Below are positions 37,635 through 49,348 of a stretch of DNA of 64,000 nt, piece after piece. The stretch lies in contig CAVOLE010000008.1 in NCBI GenBank assembly GCA_963696665.1, forward strand, positions 372,001 through 436,000. Reading direction: 5' to 3'. The stretch comes from Roseiarcus sp963696665 (lineage in GTDB: Bacteria > Pseudomonadota > Alphaproteobacteria > Rhizobiales > Beijerinckiaceae). Every line of letters starts with the position of its first letter. Position 1 is the first letter of the stretch. The notes under the pieces are model-generated. The model worked only from the letters and a program-made list of their open reading frames with translations, searched no databases and was not told the DNA's origin. The translations under genes and the position numbers were made by a program.

Positions 37635-38630
37635 CTAGTCCTTTCGAGGAAGGTCGCCGGCCTTCGCGATCAGCTCGATTGAGCGCAGTCGCTCGAAATG
37701 CTCGTAGACGTCGGAAACGACGATGAGCTCATCGGCTCCGGTTTCCTCAACCAGCGCGGCCATGCCTTTGCGGACCGTGTCGGGCGAGCCGATAATGGAG
37801 CGGGCCAGCATCCTCATTGCTTGCGCCTTCTCCATTGGCGTCCAATAGGTCTCGATGTCGTCGATCGGCGGTTGACTCAAACCGCGAGCGCCACGGAAGA
37901 TGTTGGTGAACGACATCTGCTGAGTCGTGGCGAGCCGCCGCGCCTTCTCATCGGTTTCGGCCGCGATGATGTTGGCGCCGACGATCGCATAAGGCCGGTC
38001 GAGCTGTTCGGACGGCTTGAACCGGCTGCGGTAAATCTGAAGCGCCGTGATCAGATGATCGGGCGCGAAATGCGACGCGAACGCATAAGGCAACCCCAAT
38101 TCGGCGGCCAGCATTGCGCCGAAATGGCTCGATCCGAGGATATAGAGCGGCACTTCCGTGCCAGCCGCCGGCACCGCCTGGATGCGCTGGCCGGCGGGCG
38201 CCGGCGCAAGGAACGCTTGCAGCTCCAGAACGTCCTGGGGGAAGGCGTCCGCGGCCTCCGGCGGCCGCCGCAACGCGCGCAGCGTGAGCTGATCCGTGCC
38301 CGGCGCGCGGCCGAGCCCGAGGTCGACGCGCCCGGGGAAAAGCCGCGCCAGCGTTCCGAATTGTTCTGCGATAACATAGGGCGCATGGTTCGGAAGCATG
38401 ATGCCTCCCGCCCCGACCCTGATCGTCTTCGTCCCTTCAGCGAGATAAGCAAGCACAACCGATGTCGCGGCGCTGGCGATGCCGGCCATGTTGTGATGCT
38501 CGGCCACCCAGATGCGCCGATAGCCCCATTTCTCCGCGTGAGCGGCGAGATCGCGGGCGTTCATGAGCGCGCCGCGCGCGTCCGTCTCCTCGGTGACGCG
38601 AACCAGTTCGAGAATGGATAGAGGCGTCAT
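37635..38630 (-). CDS. LLM-class flavin-dependent oxidoreductase
   Basis: 331 aa, bacterial luciferase-like monooxygenase fold, MsnO8 type. The start LSILELVRVTEETDARGALM, the segment RRIWVAEHHNMAGIASAATSVVLAYLA and RVGAGGIMLPNHAPYVIAEQFG are characteristic. It uses FMN, F420 or FAD in relatives; substrate unknown. It is convergent with the broken lyase and followed by irr upstream on the same strand. Confidence 0.9.
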   Translation of the reverse strand: MTPLSILELVRVTEETDARGALMNARDLAAHAEKWGYRRIWVAEHHNMAGIASAATSVVLAYLAEGTKTIRVGAGGIMLPNHAPYVIAEQFGTLARLFPGRVDLGLGRAPGTDQLTLRALRRPPEAADAFPQDVLELQAFLAPAPAGQRIQAVPAAGTEVPLYILGSSHFGAMLAAELGLPYAFASHFAPDHLITALQIYRSRFKPSEQLDRPYAIVGANIIAAETDEKARRLATTQQMSFTNIFRGARGLSQPPIDDIETYWTPMEKAQAMRMLARSIIGSPDTVRKGMAALVEETGADELIVVSDVYEHFERLRSIELIAKAGDLPRKD

Positions 38631-38658
38631 GAGGCGCCTGAGGCCGCGCGCCGGATCG

Positions 38659-39096
38659 TCAGAGCTTCTTGAGCCTCACGATAACGTCGATGGCCGCAAT
38701 GCTCGTGCCGTCGGGGGGCGGAATCTCGAACTCAGGCAACAAGTCCTCGGGAATGTCGGACAGCTCTTCGGTGTCCTCGCGATAGAAGTGGTAGTGCGGC
38801 CCGGTCTTGGTGTCGTACCAGAGCTTGGCGTCGTAAATCGCGATCTCCCGGAGCAGGCCACAGCGCGAAAACTCGTTCAGCGTATTGTAAATGGTGCCCA
38901 GCGTCGGTGCGAACTGGATCGACCGCGTCTCGTGATAGATCATCTCGGCGGTGAAGTGTCGGTTGCCGGCGCCGAAGATCGCGCGCGCGAGATCGAGCCT
39001 TTGCCGAGTTGGGCGCACGCCCGCGGAGCCAAGCTTGCGGACCAGCACGCCGTAGCAGACATCAGGATTCGGGCCGCTCTTCGTTTCCATGGACAT
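38659..39096 (-). CDS. irr: Iron response regulator Irr (Fur superfamily)
   Basis: Haem-responsive regulator of iron and haem genes in Rhizobiales. About 145 aa from 39096 or 39090. The winged helix (GVRPTRQRLDLARAIF, FAPTLGTIYNTLNEFSRCGLL) and YHFYREDTEELSDIPEDLLP match Irr. The N-terminal Cys (PDVCYG) is present, but the haem regulatory motif of Bradyrhizobium Irr (GCPWHD) is not. The HxH region (GPHYHFYR) is retained. Starts are close together and no ribosome-binding site decides them. Confidence 0.9.
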   Translation of the reverse strand: MSMETKSGPNPDVCYGVLVRKLGSAGVRPTRQRLDLARAIFGAGNRHFTAEMIYHETRSIQFAPTLGTIYNTLNEFSRCGLLREIAIYDAKLWYDTKTGPHYHFYREDTEELSDIPEDLLPEFEIPPPDGTSIAAIDVIVRLKKL

Positions 39097-39403
39097 CGCA
39101 CGCCACCGGCGGACGGCCGGAACCATCCTGGCCAGTGAGCTCCTGAACTTGATTGAACCGGTACTCTAATCCGGCTCAAGCGCGTCCGCAACCTCAACTT
39201 TTCGACACAAAAAGTCACGATTTCATTGCGCTGGCTGTTGAACGGGCGTCACGGCCCGCGCCTTGCCTTCATTGGCATGGCTGCCCCGGGGACCACTGAT
39301 CCTGATCACGGGTCCGGGGCGGTCACGACATTTTCTACCCTCGCAGCTCCTCCGCACCCGAACTCATCCGACCAATGGCCAAACAATCCTGCTTGGATGA
39401 CGA

Positions 39404-40132
39404 TCAGAGGCGGAACTGGCTGGCCAGGTCTTCCAGATCGCGCGCGATCATGTCCCAATCCTCCTGAGGCTCGAGATCGACCGTTTGGTGCGGCCCATGC
39501 TCGGTTGGCCGTGGGACGAAGGCCGTCCGCAGGCCGCAACGCCGGGCCGCGGCGAGATCGTCATTGTGCGCGGCGACGAGGCAGACCTGCTCGGGCTTGA
39601 CAGTCAGCGCTTCGGCGTTGCGCAGATAGGCTTCCGGGCTCGGCTTGTAGGCTTGGGCGATCTCCGCGCCCAAGATCGCGTCCCAGGGCAGGCCGGCGCG
39701 CTTCGCCATGTCGAGCATCAGGCGGATGTTGCCGTTGGAGAGAGGCGCGATGATGAACCAGCGCTTGAGCCGCGTGAGGCCGGGAACCGTATCCGGCCAG
39801 GGATCAAGCCGATGCCAAGCCAGATTCAAGGCGCCCAATTCGGAAGGCGGGACCGCCGCACGATCGATCCCGAATTCCGGCAGCACGGCTTCGAGGTTTT
39901 CCCGGTGCAGTACGTCCAGACGCACGAAGGGGCGGCGTCCGGAGCGGACCTCCTCCATCGCCGGCGAATAAAGGCGCCGCCAGGCGTCGGCGAAGGCGGC
40001 CGGATCGGCGCTCGGCGCATAGCGCGCAAGGAACGCAGCCGATTCCCGCGTCACTCCGCTGCGCCAATCGACGACTGTGCCGAAGACATCGAAAACGAGC
40101 GCTTGGACGTCGGCGAAGGCCCGCAAGGACAT
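39404..40132 (-). CDS. Haloacid dehalogenase type II (HAD superfamily)
   Basis: 242 aa from the ATG at 40132, which has GGAG nine nucleotides upstream. The nucleophile Asp is in LVFDVFGTVVDWRSGV; the second motif is IIAPLSNGNIRLM and the third, with the catalytic lysine and aspartates, runs through AEIAQAYKPSPEAYLRN and VAAHNDDLAAARRCGL. These are the L-2-haloacid dehalogenase signatures. Natural substrate unknown. The frame extends to 40249, but that part overlaps the next gene and is low-complexity. Confidence 0.9.
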   Translation of the reverse strand: MSLRAFADVQALVFDVFGTVVDWRSGVTRESAAFLARYAPSADPAAFADAWRRLYSPAMEEVRSGRRPFVRLDVLHRENLEAVLPEFGIDRAAVPPSELGALNLAWHRLDPWPDTVPGLTRLKRWFIIAPLSNGNIRLMLDMAKRAGLPWDAILGAEIAQAYKPSPEAYLRNAEALTVKPEQVCLVAAHNDDLAAARRCGLRTAFVPRPTEHGPHQTVDLEPQEDWDMIARDLEDLASQFRL

Positions 40133-40154
40133 CGCCATCAACTCCGTACGCCGC

Positions 40155-40646
40155 CTACTGCAGCCGATCCTTGATCTTGTCGAGGCCGGCGCGGGCGCAG
40201 GCGTCGTCAAGCTTGCCGCCCGGAGCGCCGGCGGCGCCAATCGCGCCAATAAGTTCGTCGCCGAGCTTGATCGGCACGCCGCCGCCGAAAAACATCACAT
40301 GCGGCAGCTTGGCGAGGGGCAGAATCGAATTCTCGCCTTTGGCTCGTTCGGAGAGGGCAAGCGTATCGTTCTTGAACGAGGCGGCCGTATAGGCCTTGTC
40401 GAGCGCGCTATCGAGCGAGTGCGCGCCGACCCCGTCGCCGCGGATGGTGGCGATGATCACGCCGTCGGCGTCGACCACCTGCGCAGTCTCGTGATAGCCC
40501 TGCTTCGCGCAGGACGCGACCGTCTCGCTCGCCGCCTCGACCGCCAGCGCCGAGGGGATGCGATGGGTCGGCAGCGTCTGGGCCTGCGCGACGGAGCCCA
40601 TCGCGGCAACGGCGATGAGGGCTGCAAAAATTTCCCGATTGATCAT
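40155..40646 (-). CDS. GlcG/HbpS family secreted protein
   Basis: 163 aa with signal peptide MINREIFAALIAVAAMGSVAQA and a GGAGGAGCGTC ribosome-binding site. The family pattern is clear (ALDKAYTAASFKNDTLALSERAKG, GVPIKLGDELIGAIGAAGAPGG). Relatives bind haem or corrinoid and sit in the periplasm; no metal-binding residues can be assigned here with certainty. Confidence 0.9.
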   Translation of the reverse strand: MINREIFAALIAVAAMGSVAQAQTLPTHRIPSALAVEAASETVASCAKQGYHETAQVVDADGVIIATIRGDGVGAHSLDSALDKAYTAASFKNDTLALSERAKGENSILPLAKLPHVMFFGGGVPIKLGDELIGAIGAAGAPGGKLDDACARAGLDKIKDRLQ

Positions 40647-40717
40647 GACGCTCCTCCCGGTTTGGCGGCCCGATGTGAAGGGCTAAAGGCCCGCGGCAAA
40701 GCGCGCATGACGCCCTC

Positions 40718-42523
40718 TCAACTATCCATCTTGAGCGCGGCGATAAACGCTTCCTGCGGAATGTCGACCTTGCCGAACTGGCGCATCTTCTTTTTTCCCG
40801 CCTTCTGCTTCTCGAGCAGCTTGCGTTTGCGGGTGGCGTCGCCGCCGTAGCATTTGGCGGTGACGTCCTTGCGCAAAGCCCGGATCGTCTCGCGCGCGAT
40901 GATCTTGCCGCCGATCGCTGCCTGAACCGGGATCTGGAACATGTGCGGCGGGATCAGATCCTTGAGTTTCTCGACCATCGCGCGGCCGCGCGCCTCGGCG
41001 CGGTCGCGGTGGACGAGCATCGACAGCGCGTCGACCGGCTCGGCGTTGACCAGGATCGACATCTTAACCAGGTCGCCCTCGCGATAGTCGATGATCTGGT
41101 AGTCGAACAACGCGTAACCCTTGGAGATCGACTTCAGGCGATCATAGAAGTCGAACACGACTTCGTTGAGCGGCAGTTCGTAGACCACCATCGCCCGCTT
41201 GCCCACATAGTTGAGGTCGATCTGCACCCCGCGCCGGTCCTGGCAGAGTTTCAGGATCGCGCCGAGATAATCGTCCGGCGTGAGGATCGTCGCCTTGATC
41301 CACGGCTCCTTGATTTCGGCGATCTTGACCACGTCCGGCATGTCGGCCGGATTGTGCAGCTCGATCTCCGATTTGTCGGTCAGCGCAATCTGGTAGATGA
41401 CCGACGGCGCGGTCGCGATGAGATCGAGGTTGAACTCGCGCTCGAGCCTCTCCTGGATGATTTCGAGATGCAGGAGGCCGAGGAAGCCGCAGCGAAAGCC
41501 GAAGCCGAGCGCCGCCGAGGTCTCCATCTCATAAGAGAAGCTCGCGTCGTTGAGCCTGAGCTTGCCCATGGCCGCCCGCAGATCCTCGAAGTCGGCCGCG
41601 TCGGTTGGGAAGAGGCCGCAGAAAACGACGGGCTGCGCAGGCTTAAAGCCGGGCAGAGCCTCGGATGTGGGGCGCCGCTCGTCGGTGATCGTGTCGCCGA
41701 CGCGGGTGTCCGCGACCTGTTTGATCTGCGCGGTGATGTAGCCGACCTCGCCCGGGCCGAGCTTCGCGATCTCGTTCATCTTCGGCCGGAAGACGCCGAT
41801 GCGATCGACCTCGTAGACGGCGTCCGCGGCCATCATGCGGATGCGCGAGCCCTTCTTCAGCGCCCCGTCGATCACGCGGATGAGGACGACGACGCCGAGA
41901 TAGGCGTCGTACCAGGAATCGACGAGGAGCGCCTTCAGCGGAGCGGACTCGTCGCCTTTCGGCGGGGGCAGCCGCTTGACGATCGCCTCGAGCACGAGGC
42001 CGATGTTGAGGCCGGTCTTGGCCGAGATCGGCACGGCGTCCGAGGCGTCGAGCCCAATGACATCCTCGATCTGCTCCTTGATCCGCTCAGGCTCGGCTGC
42101 GGGCAGATCGATCTTGTTGAGGACGGGCACGATCTCATGGCCCGCGTCGAGCGCGTGATAGACGTTGGCGAGCGTCTGCGCCTCGACCCCCTGGCTCGCG
42201 TCGACCACGAGCAGCGAGCCCTCGCAGGCGGCGAGCGAGCGCGAAACCTCGTAAGCGAAGTCGACATGGCCGGGCGTGTCCATGAGGTTGAGGATGTAGG
42301 GCTTGCCGTCCTCAGCCTTGTATTCGAGGCGGACCGTCTGCGCCTTGATGGTGATGCCGCGCTCGCGCTCGATATCCATCGAATCGAGCACCTGCTCGAC
42401 CATGTCTCGCTCCGCCATCGTCCCGGTCTCCTGGATGAGCCGGTCGGCGAGCGTCGACTTGCCGTGGTCGATATGGGCGATGATCGCGAAGTTGCGGATG
42501 TTCTCGATCGGGTGGACGGTCAT
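40718..42523 (-). CDS. lepA: Elongation factor 4 (LepA) GTPase
   Basis: Ribosome-associated GTPase, 601 aa. The G1 motif AHIDHGKSTLADRL, G2 RERGITIKAQTVRL, G3 DTPGHVDF and G4 NKID are all seen. Domains II, III and V follow, and the LepA C-terminal domain (KCYGGDATRKRKLLEKQKAGKKKMRQFG) is diagnostic. Length is typical. Confidence 0.98.
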   Translation of the reverse strand: MTVHPIENIRNFAIIAHIDHGKSTLADRLIQETGTMAERDMVEQVLDSMDIERERGITIKAQTVRLEYKAEDGKPYILNLMDTPGHVDFAYEVSRSLAACEGSLLVVDASQGVEAQTLANVYHALDAGHEIVPVLNKIDLPAAEPERIKEQIEDVIGLDASDAVPISAKTGLNIGLVLEAIVKRLPPPKGDESAPLKALLVDSWYDAYLGVVVLIRVIDGALKKGSRIRMMAADAVYEVDRIGVFRPKMNEIAKLGPGEVGYITAQIKQVADTRVGDTITDERRPTSEALPGFKPAQPVVFCGLFPTDAADFEDLRAAMGKLRLNDASFSYEMETSAALGFGFRCGFLGLLHLEIIQERLEREFNLDLIATAPSVIYQIALTDKSEIELHNPADMPDVVKIAEIKEPWIKATILTPDDYLGAILKLCQDRRGVQIDLNYVGKRAMVVYELPLNEVVFDFYDRLKSISKGYALFDYQIIDYREGDLVKMSILVNAEPVDALSMLVHRDRAEARGRAMVEKLKDLIPPHMFQIPVQAAIGGKIIARETIRALRKDVTAKCYGGDATRKRKLLEKQKAGKKKMRQFGKVDIPQEAFIAALKMDS

Positions 42524-42573
42524 GGGGCGCGGGATAGCAGCCCGCGGCAGGGAAGGGAACGGGATTCGAACGT

Positions 42574-42697
42574 TGCTCCCCTCTCCCTACGGGAGAGGGG
42601 TTGGGGGTGAGGGTTCGCGCGCGAAACGAGTACTTGCCTCGGGTGCGACCCTCATCCGGCGGGCTTCGCCCGCCACCTTCCTCCGCCGGGAGAAGGA
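42574..42697. repeat. Intergenic palindromic repeats between lepA and katG
   Basis: CCCCTCTCCC (42579-42588) pairs with GGGAGAGGGG (42591-42600), followed by TTGGGGGTGAGGGT. The reverse motif ACCCTCATCC lies at 42649 and CGGCGGGCTTCGCCCGCC forms a second stem near 42657-42674. This CCCTCTCCC...GGTGAGGGT arrangement is a widespread short repeat between genes in Rhizobiales. No gene is present here. Confidence 0.7.
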
Positions 42698-42700
42698 TAG

Positions 42701-44902
42701 CTACTCCGCCGCGATCTTGAGCGCAGGCTCGCTCCTGTAGACGAGGTCGAAGCGGTCGAGGTTCATCACCTTGGCCCAGGCCTTGGCGAAGTCCTTCACG
42801 AACTTCTCCTTCCCGTCGGACGACCCATAAACCTCGGCAAGCGCCCTAAGCTCCGAGTGCGAACCGAAGATGAGATCCACGCGCGTCGCCGTCCACTTGG
42901 CCTCACCCGTCTTGCGATCGCGACCCTCGTACACGCCTTCCGCGCCTTCGACCGGCTGCCACCGTATGCGCATGTCGAGCAGGTTGACGAAGAAGTCGTT
43001 CGTCAACTTGCCGGGGGCCTTGGTGAACACACCATGCGCGGACTTCCCGGCGCCCAAGACCCGGAGGCCGCCGAGGAGAACTGTCATCTCAGGAGCCGTC
43101 AGCGTCAGCAGTTGCGCCCGGTCCACCAACGCCTCCTCCGGCGCCATGAACTGATCGCCGCGGAGATAGTTGCGAAAACCGTCGGCGACCGGTTCGAGCG
43201 GGGCGAACGAGTCGACGTCGGTCTCCTCCTGCGAGGCGTCGGCGCGTCCCGGCGTGAAGGGGACCTTCACGTCCTGGCCCGCGTCCTTCGCGGCTTTCTC
43301 GATCGCCGCCCCGCCGCCAAGCACGATCAGGTCGGCCAGCGAAACCTTCTTGCCGCCCTTGGCAGAGGCGTTGAAATCCTTCTGGATCGCTTCGAGCTTC
43401 TCGAGCACCTTCTTAAGCTCGGCCGGGCTGTTGACCTCCCAGTCCTTCTGGGGATTGAGGCGGATGCGAGCGCCGTTTCCTCCGCCGCGCTTGTCGGAGC
43501 CGCGGAATGTCGAGGCCGACGCCCAGGCGGCCGAAACCAGCTCATGGACCGCGAGGCCGGACCCCAGGATTTTCGTCTTCAGAGCCGCGATGTCCGCATC
43601 GTCGATCAGCGGGTGGTCCGCGGCAGGGATCGGATCCTGCCAGATCAGGGTCTCCTTCGGAACTAGGGGCCCGAGATAGCGCACGATCGGGCCCATATCG
43701 CGATGGGTCAGCTTGAACCAGGCGCGAGCGAACGCGTCCGCGAACTGATCCGGATGCTCATAAAAGCGCCGCGAGATCTTCTCGTAAGCCGGGTCCAACC
43801 GCAGCGAGAGGTCGGTCGTCAGCATGGTTGGCAGGCGCTTCTTCGACGGATCGTGGGCATCGGGAATCGTCGGGGCGACGCCTTTCGCTTTCCATTGAAA
43901 CGCGCCAGCCGGGCTCTTCTCGAGTTCCCACTCATATTTGAAGAGATTGTCGAAGAAGTGGTTGCTCCACTTCGTCGGCGTCTGAGTCCAGGTGACCTCC
44001 GGACCACCGGTGATGGCGTCCGGGCCGACGCCCGTCCCGTGCTTGCTCTTCCAGCCCAGGCCCTGATCTTCGATGGCTGCGCCTTCCGGCTCGGGCCCGA
44101 TCAGTGACGGATCGCCGGCGCCATGAGTCTTGCCGAAGGTGTGACCGCCTGCAATCAGCGCGACGGTCTCCTCGTCGTTCATCGCCATGCGGAAGAACGT
44201 TTCGCGAATATCCTTGGCCGCCGCGACCGGATCAGGCTTGCCGTTCGGCCCTTCCGGATTCACGTAAATGAGGCCCATCTGCACCGCGCCAAGGGGACGA
44301 TCAAGCTCGCGTTCGCCGCTGTAGCGTTCGTCGCCCAGCCACGTCCCCTCGGGACCCCAGTAGAGTTCTTCGGGTTCCCAGACGTCGGCGCGGCCGCCGC
44401 CGAAACCGAACGTCTTGAAGCCCATCAACTCAAGCGCGACGTTGCCCGCCAGAATCATCAGATCGGCCCAGGAGATCTTCTGGCCATACTTCTGCTTGAT
44501 CGGCCACAGCAGCCGGCGCGCCTTGTCAAGGTTGGCGTTGTCCGGCCAGCTGTTGAGGGGAGCAAACCGCTGCTGGCCGCCGCCGGCGCCTCCGCGGCCG
44601 TCGGTGATGCGATAGGTGCCGGCGCTGTGCCACGCCATCCGGATGAATAAACCGCCGTAGTGGCCAAAGTCGGCCGGCCACCAATCCTGCAAGTCCGTCA
44701 TCACGGCATGAAGGTCCTTGATCACGGCCTGCAGGTCGAGGCTCTTGAATTCCTTGGCGTAGTCGAAATCCTCGTCCATCGGATCGGACAAGGAGGACTT
44801 CCCGTGAAGAACTTGAATGTTCAGTTGGTCCGGCCACCAGTGCCGGTTTGTGCGCGTACGTGTCCCGCCGCCCGAGACCGGGCATTTGCTTTCTTCCGCC
44901 AT
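42701..44902 (-). CDS. katG: Catalase-peroxidase KatG
   Basis: Bifunctional haem enzyme removing hydrogen peroxide. 733 aa from the ATG at 44902 (MAEESKCPVSGGG), with GGAGGAAAG upstream. The distal haem site is FIRMAWHSAGTYR (Arg, Trp, His) and the proximal His lies in ALIAGGHTFGKTHGAG. The Met of the Met-Tyr-Trp adduct is expected but not verified by eye. The gene faces oxyR, implying peroxide control by OxyR. Confidence 0.97.
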   Translation of the reverse strand: MAEESKCPVSGGGTRTRTNRHWWPDQLNIQVLHGKSSLSDPMDEDFDYAKEFKSLDLQAVIKDLHAVMTDLQDWWPADFGHYGGLFIRMAWHSAGTYRITDGRGGAGGGQQRFAPLNSWPDNANLDKARRLLWPIKQKYGQKISWADLMILAGNVALELMGFKTFGFGGGRADVWEPEELYWGPEGTWLGDERYSGERELDRPLGAVQMGLIYVNPEGPNGKPDPVAAAKDIRETFFRMAMNDEETVALIAGGHTFGKTHGAGDPSLIGPEPEGAAIEDQGLGWKSKHGTGVGPDAITGGPEVTWTQTPTKWSNHFFDNLFKYEWELEKSPAGAFQWKAKGVAPTIPDAHDPSKKRLPTMLTTDLSLRLDPAYEKISRRFYEHPDQFADAFARAWFKLTHRDMGPIVRYLGPLVPKETLIWQDPIPAADHPLIDDADIAALKTKILGSGLAVHELVSAAWASASTFRGSDKRGGGNGARIRLNPQKDWEVNSPAELKKVLEKLEAIQKDFNASAKGGKKVSLADLIVLGGGAAIEKAAKDAGQDVKVPFTPGRADASQEETDVDSFAPLEPVADGFRNYLRGDQFMAPEEALVDRAQLLTLTAPEMTVLLGGLRVLGAGKSAHGVFTKAPGKLTNDFFVNLLDMRIRWQPVEGAEGVYEGRDRKTGEAKWTATRVDLIFGSHSELRALAEVYGSSDGKEKFVKDFAKAWAKVMNLDRFDLVYRSEPALKIAAE

Positions 44903-45089
44903 GCTTTCCTCCAATGGTGACAAGCGTCTCGCGCCGTCGAAGATCCAAATGGTGAACGACGATCATAGCCGCCGCATATGGCGGTTCCTCGTCATCGCCA
45001 TCCCGTCCGGGCCTCGATAAGCCTGGACGCGGGATAGGTCCAATCGATTGTCTCTTGACAAGCGATTGGCCCGGCCAATCTCATGCCCC

Positions 45090-46031
45090 ATGAACCTTCG
45101 GGACCTCGAATATGTCGTCGCGGTCGCCACTCATGGCCATTTCGGCCGGGCGGCGGCGGCGTGCAACGTAAGTCAGCCGACCTTGAGCGGCCAGATCCTC
45201 AAACTTGAGGCCGAGCTAGGCCTTCGTTTGTTCGACCGAGAGGGCCGCGGCGCTCGCGTCAGCGACAGGGCGGCGGCCGTAGTGGCGCAGGCGCGCGCGA
45301 CGCTCGCGGCGGCCGCGGGGGTAAGCGCCGCGGCTCAAGCGGCGCGCGATCCCTTCGCCGGCGAACTGCGCCTCGGAATCATCACGACGGTTGCTCCTTA
45401 CCTTCTGCCGATCGCGCTGCCGGCGCTGGCTGAGGCGCTTCCGCACACGCCTCTTTATCTGGTGGAGGATCTGACCGACCGGCTTCTTCAGCGCCTGCGC
45501 GACGGCGCCCTCGACGCCGCAATCATCGCGACAGATCCGCGGGACGCGAAGCTCGCGTCGGTCGAGCTTTACGACGAACCTTTCTTCCTCGTCTTTTCCG
45601 GTCACACGAAAAAGAGCGCGCGCGCCTCGATCGGCGTCGAGGAGATCGATCCGAGCACCCTTCTTCTCTTGGCCGAGGGTCATTGCCTGCGCGATCAGGC
45701 CTTGGCGCTCTGTCATGCGGCGGAGAGGACGGCGCTGGGCGCCGACGTGCGGGGAACGAGCCTCGAGACATTGCGGCATCTTGCTTCGGCCGGACAGGGG
45801 GCGACGCTCGCGCCCCTGCTCGCCTACGCCGATTGGCGCCGCTCCGGCGGCGGGATCGCAGGCTTGAAGATTGTCGGCGACGGCGCCTCGCGGCTGGTTA
45901 GCCTCATCTTCAAGCGCGGCTCGCCGCGCGAAGCTGCGCTCGAAGCGCTTGCGGCCTCGCTGCGGTCGACGGCGGGAGCGGTATTGGCGAGGTGCTTGCG
46001 CGAAACCGAAAGCGATTTGAAACGCGCTTGA
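45090..46031 (+). CDS. oxyR: Hydrogen-peroxide sensor OxyR (LysR family)
   Basis: 313 aa from the ATG at 45090. The N-terminal HTH MNLRDLEYVVAVATHGHFGRAA and NVSQPTLSGQILKLE match OxyR. The regulatory domain has GHCLRDQALALC, which retains both redox cysteines (C199/C208 equivalents, Cys-x8-Cys). Divergent from katG with a 187-bp gap holding the likely shared OxyR sites; no operator was assigned by eye. Confidence 0.95.
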   Translation: MNLRDLEYVVAVATHGHFGRAAAACNVSQPTLSGQILKLEAELGLRLFDREGRGARVSDRAAAVVAQARATLAAAAGVSAAAQAARDPFAGELRLGIITTVAPYLLPIALPALAEALPHTPLYLVEDLTDRLLQRLRDGALDAAIIATDPRDAKLASVELYDEPFFLVFSGHTKKSARASIGVEEIDPSTLLLLAEGHCLRDQALALCHAAERTALGADVRGTSLETLRHLASAGQGATLAPLLAYADWRRSGGGIAGLKIVGDGASRLVSLIFKRGSPREAALEALAASLRSTAGAVLARCLRETESDLKRA

Positions 46032-46278
46032 GCGCCGGTTGGTTCGCGCCGAAGCAGATCGCCTCATGTCGCCATTTGCCCGCGCCTTGCGTTGAGAGGA
46101 GACACCGCGCGCGCTCGTGGGTTGCGCCTGCAAAACGGCTATGTTAGGCAACCCCGCCTTTCGGGCAGGCAGGGGCCAAGCGCTCAGTTTTGAGCGCGGA
46201 ATCGTCAAGAATTTCCGCGGTTCACGCAAGCCTTCGGGGGCGAGGCTGGCTTGAGCTAGCGTCTTCTGGGGTGACAGG

Positions 46279-46841
46279 GTGGCGGAAGAAGACACGGTCG
46301 TTTCGGGCGTAGCCGGACGTTACGCGTCCGCCTTGTTTTCGCTTGCCCAGGACGAGAGCCAGGCCGAGTCGGTCGCCGAGGCGCTGACGAGATTCGACGC
46401 GCTCGTAGCGGAGAGCCCGGACCTCGAGCGGATGTTGCGGAGTCCCGTATTTTCGGCGGCCGACCAGCTCAAGGCCCTCGACGCCATTCTCGCGCGGGCG
46501 GAAATCAGCGGCGTCGCCGCGAACTTCATCCGGCTCGTGACGACGAAGCGCCGGCTGTTCGTCATCCGTGAAATGATCGCGGATTACCGCAAACTCTACG
46601 ACAGGTCCCGGGGCGTGAGGCGGGCGGAAGTCACCAGCGCCGCCCCCTTGACCGACGCGAACGTCGCCGCGCTCAAGGAATCGCTGCGCGCGGCTTCCGG
46701 CGGCCGCGAGGTCGCTCTCGACATGAAGGTCGATCCCTCGATCATTGGCGGCTTGATCGTCAAGCTTGGCTCGCGCATGGTCGACGGCTCGCTCAAAACC
46801 AAGCTCAACGCTATTCGCCTTGCCATGAAAGAGGTCGGCTG

Positions 46842-46842
<1 letters not shown>
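46279..46842 (+). CDS. atpH: ATP synthase delta subunit
   Basis: Stator link between F1 and the peripheral stalk. 187 aa starting at GTG 46279. VAGRYASALFSLAQDE opens the family and the C-terminal VDPSIIGGLIVKLGSRMVDGSLKTKL is the OSCP/delta signature. It is the first gene of atpHAGDC; the upstream 247 bp hold the promoter, and no priA gene precedes it in this window. A GCGCTCA/TGAGCGC hairpin sits at 46178-46196. Confidence 0.96.
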
Positions 46843-48374
<1,532 letters not shown>

Positions 48375-48435
48375 AATGAGCCGATTCCTCGCGCCGCGTA
48401 AGCCGGTCTTGAAGCCCGCGCGGAGGCGCTGAGCG

Positions 48436-49302
48436 ATGCCATCGCTAAAAGAGCTTCGAAACCGGATCGCCTCGGTCAAGTCGACGCAGAAGATTACCAA
48501 GGCCATGCAGATGGTCGCGGTGTCGAAGCTCAGACGCGCGCAAGGCGCCGTCGAAAGTGCGCGTCCCTATGCCGAGCAGGTCGAAACGGTGCTGACAAAT
48601 CTGGCTGGCGCAGCGACAGATGGCCAGGGGCCGCGCCTGCTCGTCGGCAGCGGCACAGATCAGACGCACCTGCTCCTTGTGTGCACCGGCGAGCGTGGGC
48701 TTTGTGGCGCTTTCAACACCGCCATCGTGCGCCTCGCGCGCGAGAAGGCCAACTCGCTTGCGGGGCAAGGCAAGACGGTCAAGATCCTTTGCGTAGGCAA
48801 GAAGGGTTACGATCAGCTCCGCCGTACGAATGAGAGGCAGATCCTCGAGCTGATCGACCTGCGCGCGGTGCGCACGATAACCTACGCGACCGCCAAGCCG
48901 ATCGCGGACAAGGTGATCGCCCTGTTCGACAAGGGCGAGTTCGACGTCTGCACGTTGTTCTACTCGCGTTTCAAGTCGGTGATCGCGCAGATCCCGACCG
49001 CCCAGCAGCTTATCCCGCCGGAACTCGGCGAAAAGGATGAGAACGCGCCGGTCTATGATTACGAGCCTGACGAGGGAGAGATCCTCGCCGAGTTGCTTCC
49101 CCGCGCGGTCACGGTGCGCGTCTATCGCGGATTGCTCGAAAATCAGGCGTCGTTCTTCGGCGCTCAGATGAGCGCAATGGACAACGCCACCCGCAACGCC
49201 GGCGAGATGGTGAAGAAGTACACGCTTCGCTACAACCGCACGCGCCAGGCGATGATCACCAAGGAACTGATCGAGATCATTTCCGGCGCCGAGGCGCTTT
49301 GA
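48436..49302 (+). CDS. atpG: ATP synthase gamma subunit
   Basis: Central rotor shaft of F1, 288 aa. N-terminal MPSLKELRNRIASVKSTQKITKAMQMVAVSKL and the C-terminal signature NRTRQAMITKELIEIISGAEAL are standard. It follows atpA by 61 bp. Confidence 0.98.
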   Translation: MPSLKELRNRIASVKSTQKITKAMQMVAVSKLRRAQGAVESARPYAEQVETVLTNLAGAATDGQGPRLLVGSGTDQTHLLLVCTGERGLCGAFNTAIVRLAREKANSLAGQGKTVKILCVGKKGYDQLRRTNERQILELIDLRAVRTITYATAKPIADKVIALFDKGEFDVCTLFYSRFKSVIAQIPTAQQLIPPELGEKDENAPVYDYEPDEGEILAELLPRAVTVRVYRGLLENQASFFGAQMSAMDNATRNAGEMVKKYTLRYNRTRQAMITKELIEIISGAEAL

Positions 49303-49348
49303 CCGGACCTAGCGCTTCCGCGGCGCAAGAGAATTAAGAGGACGAACA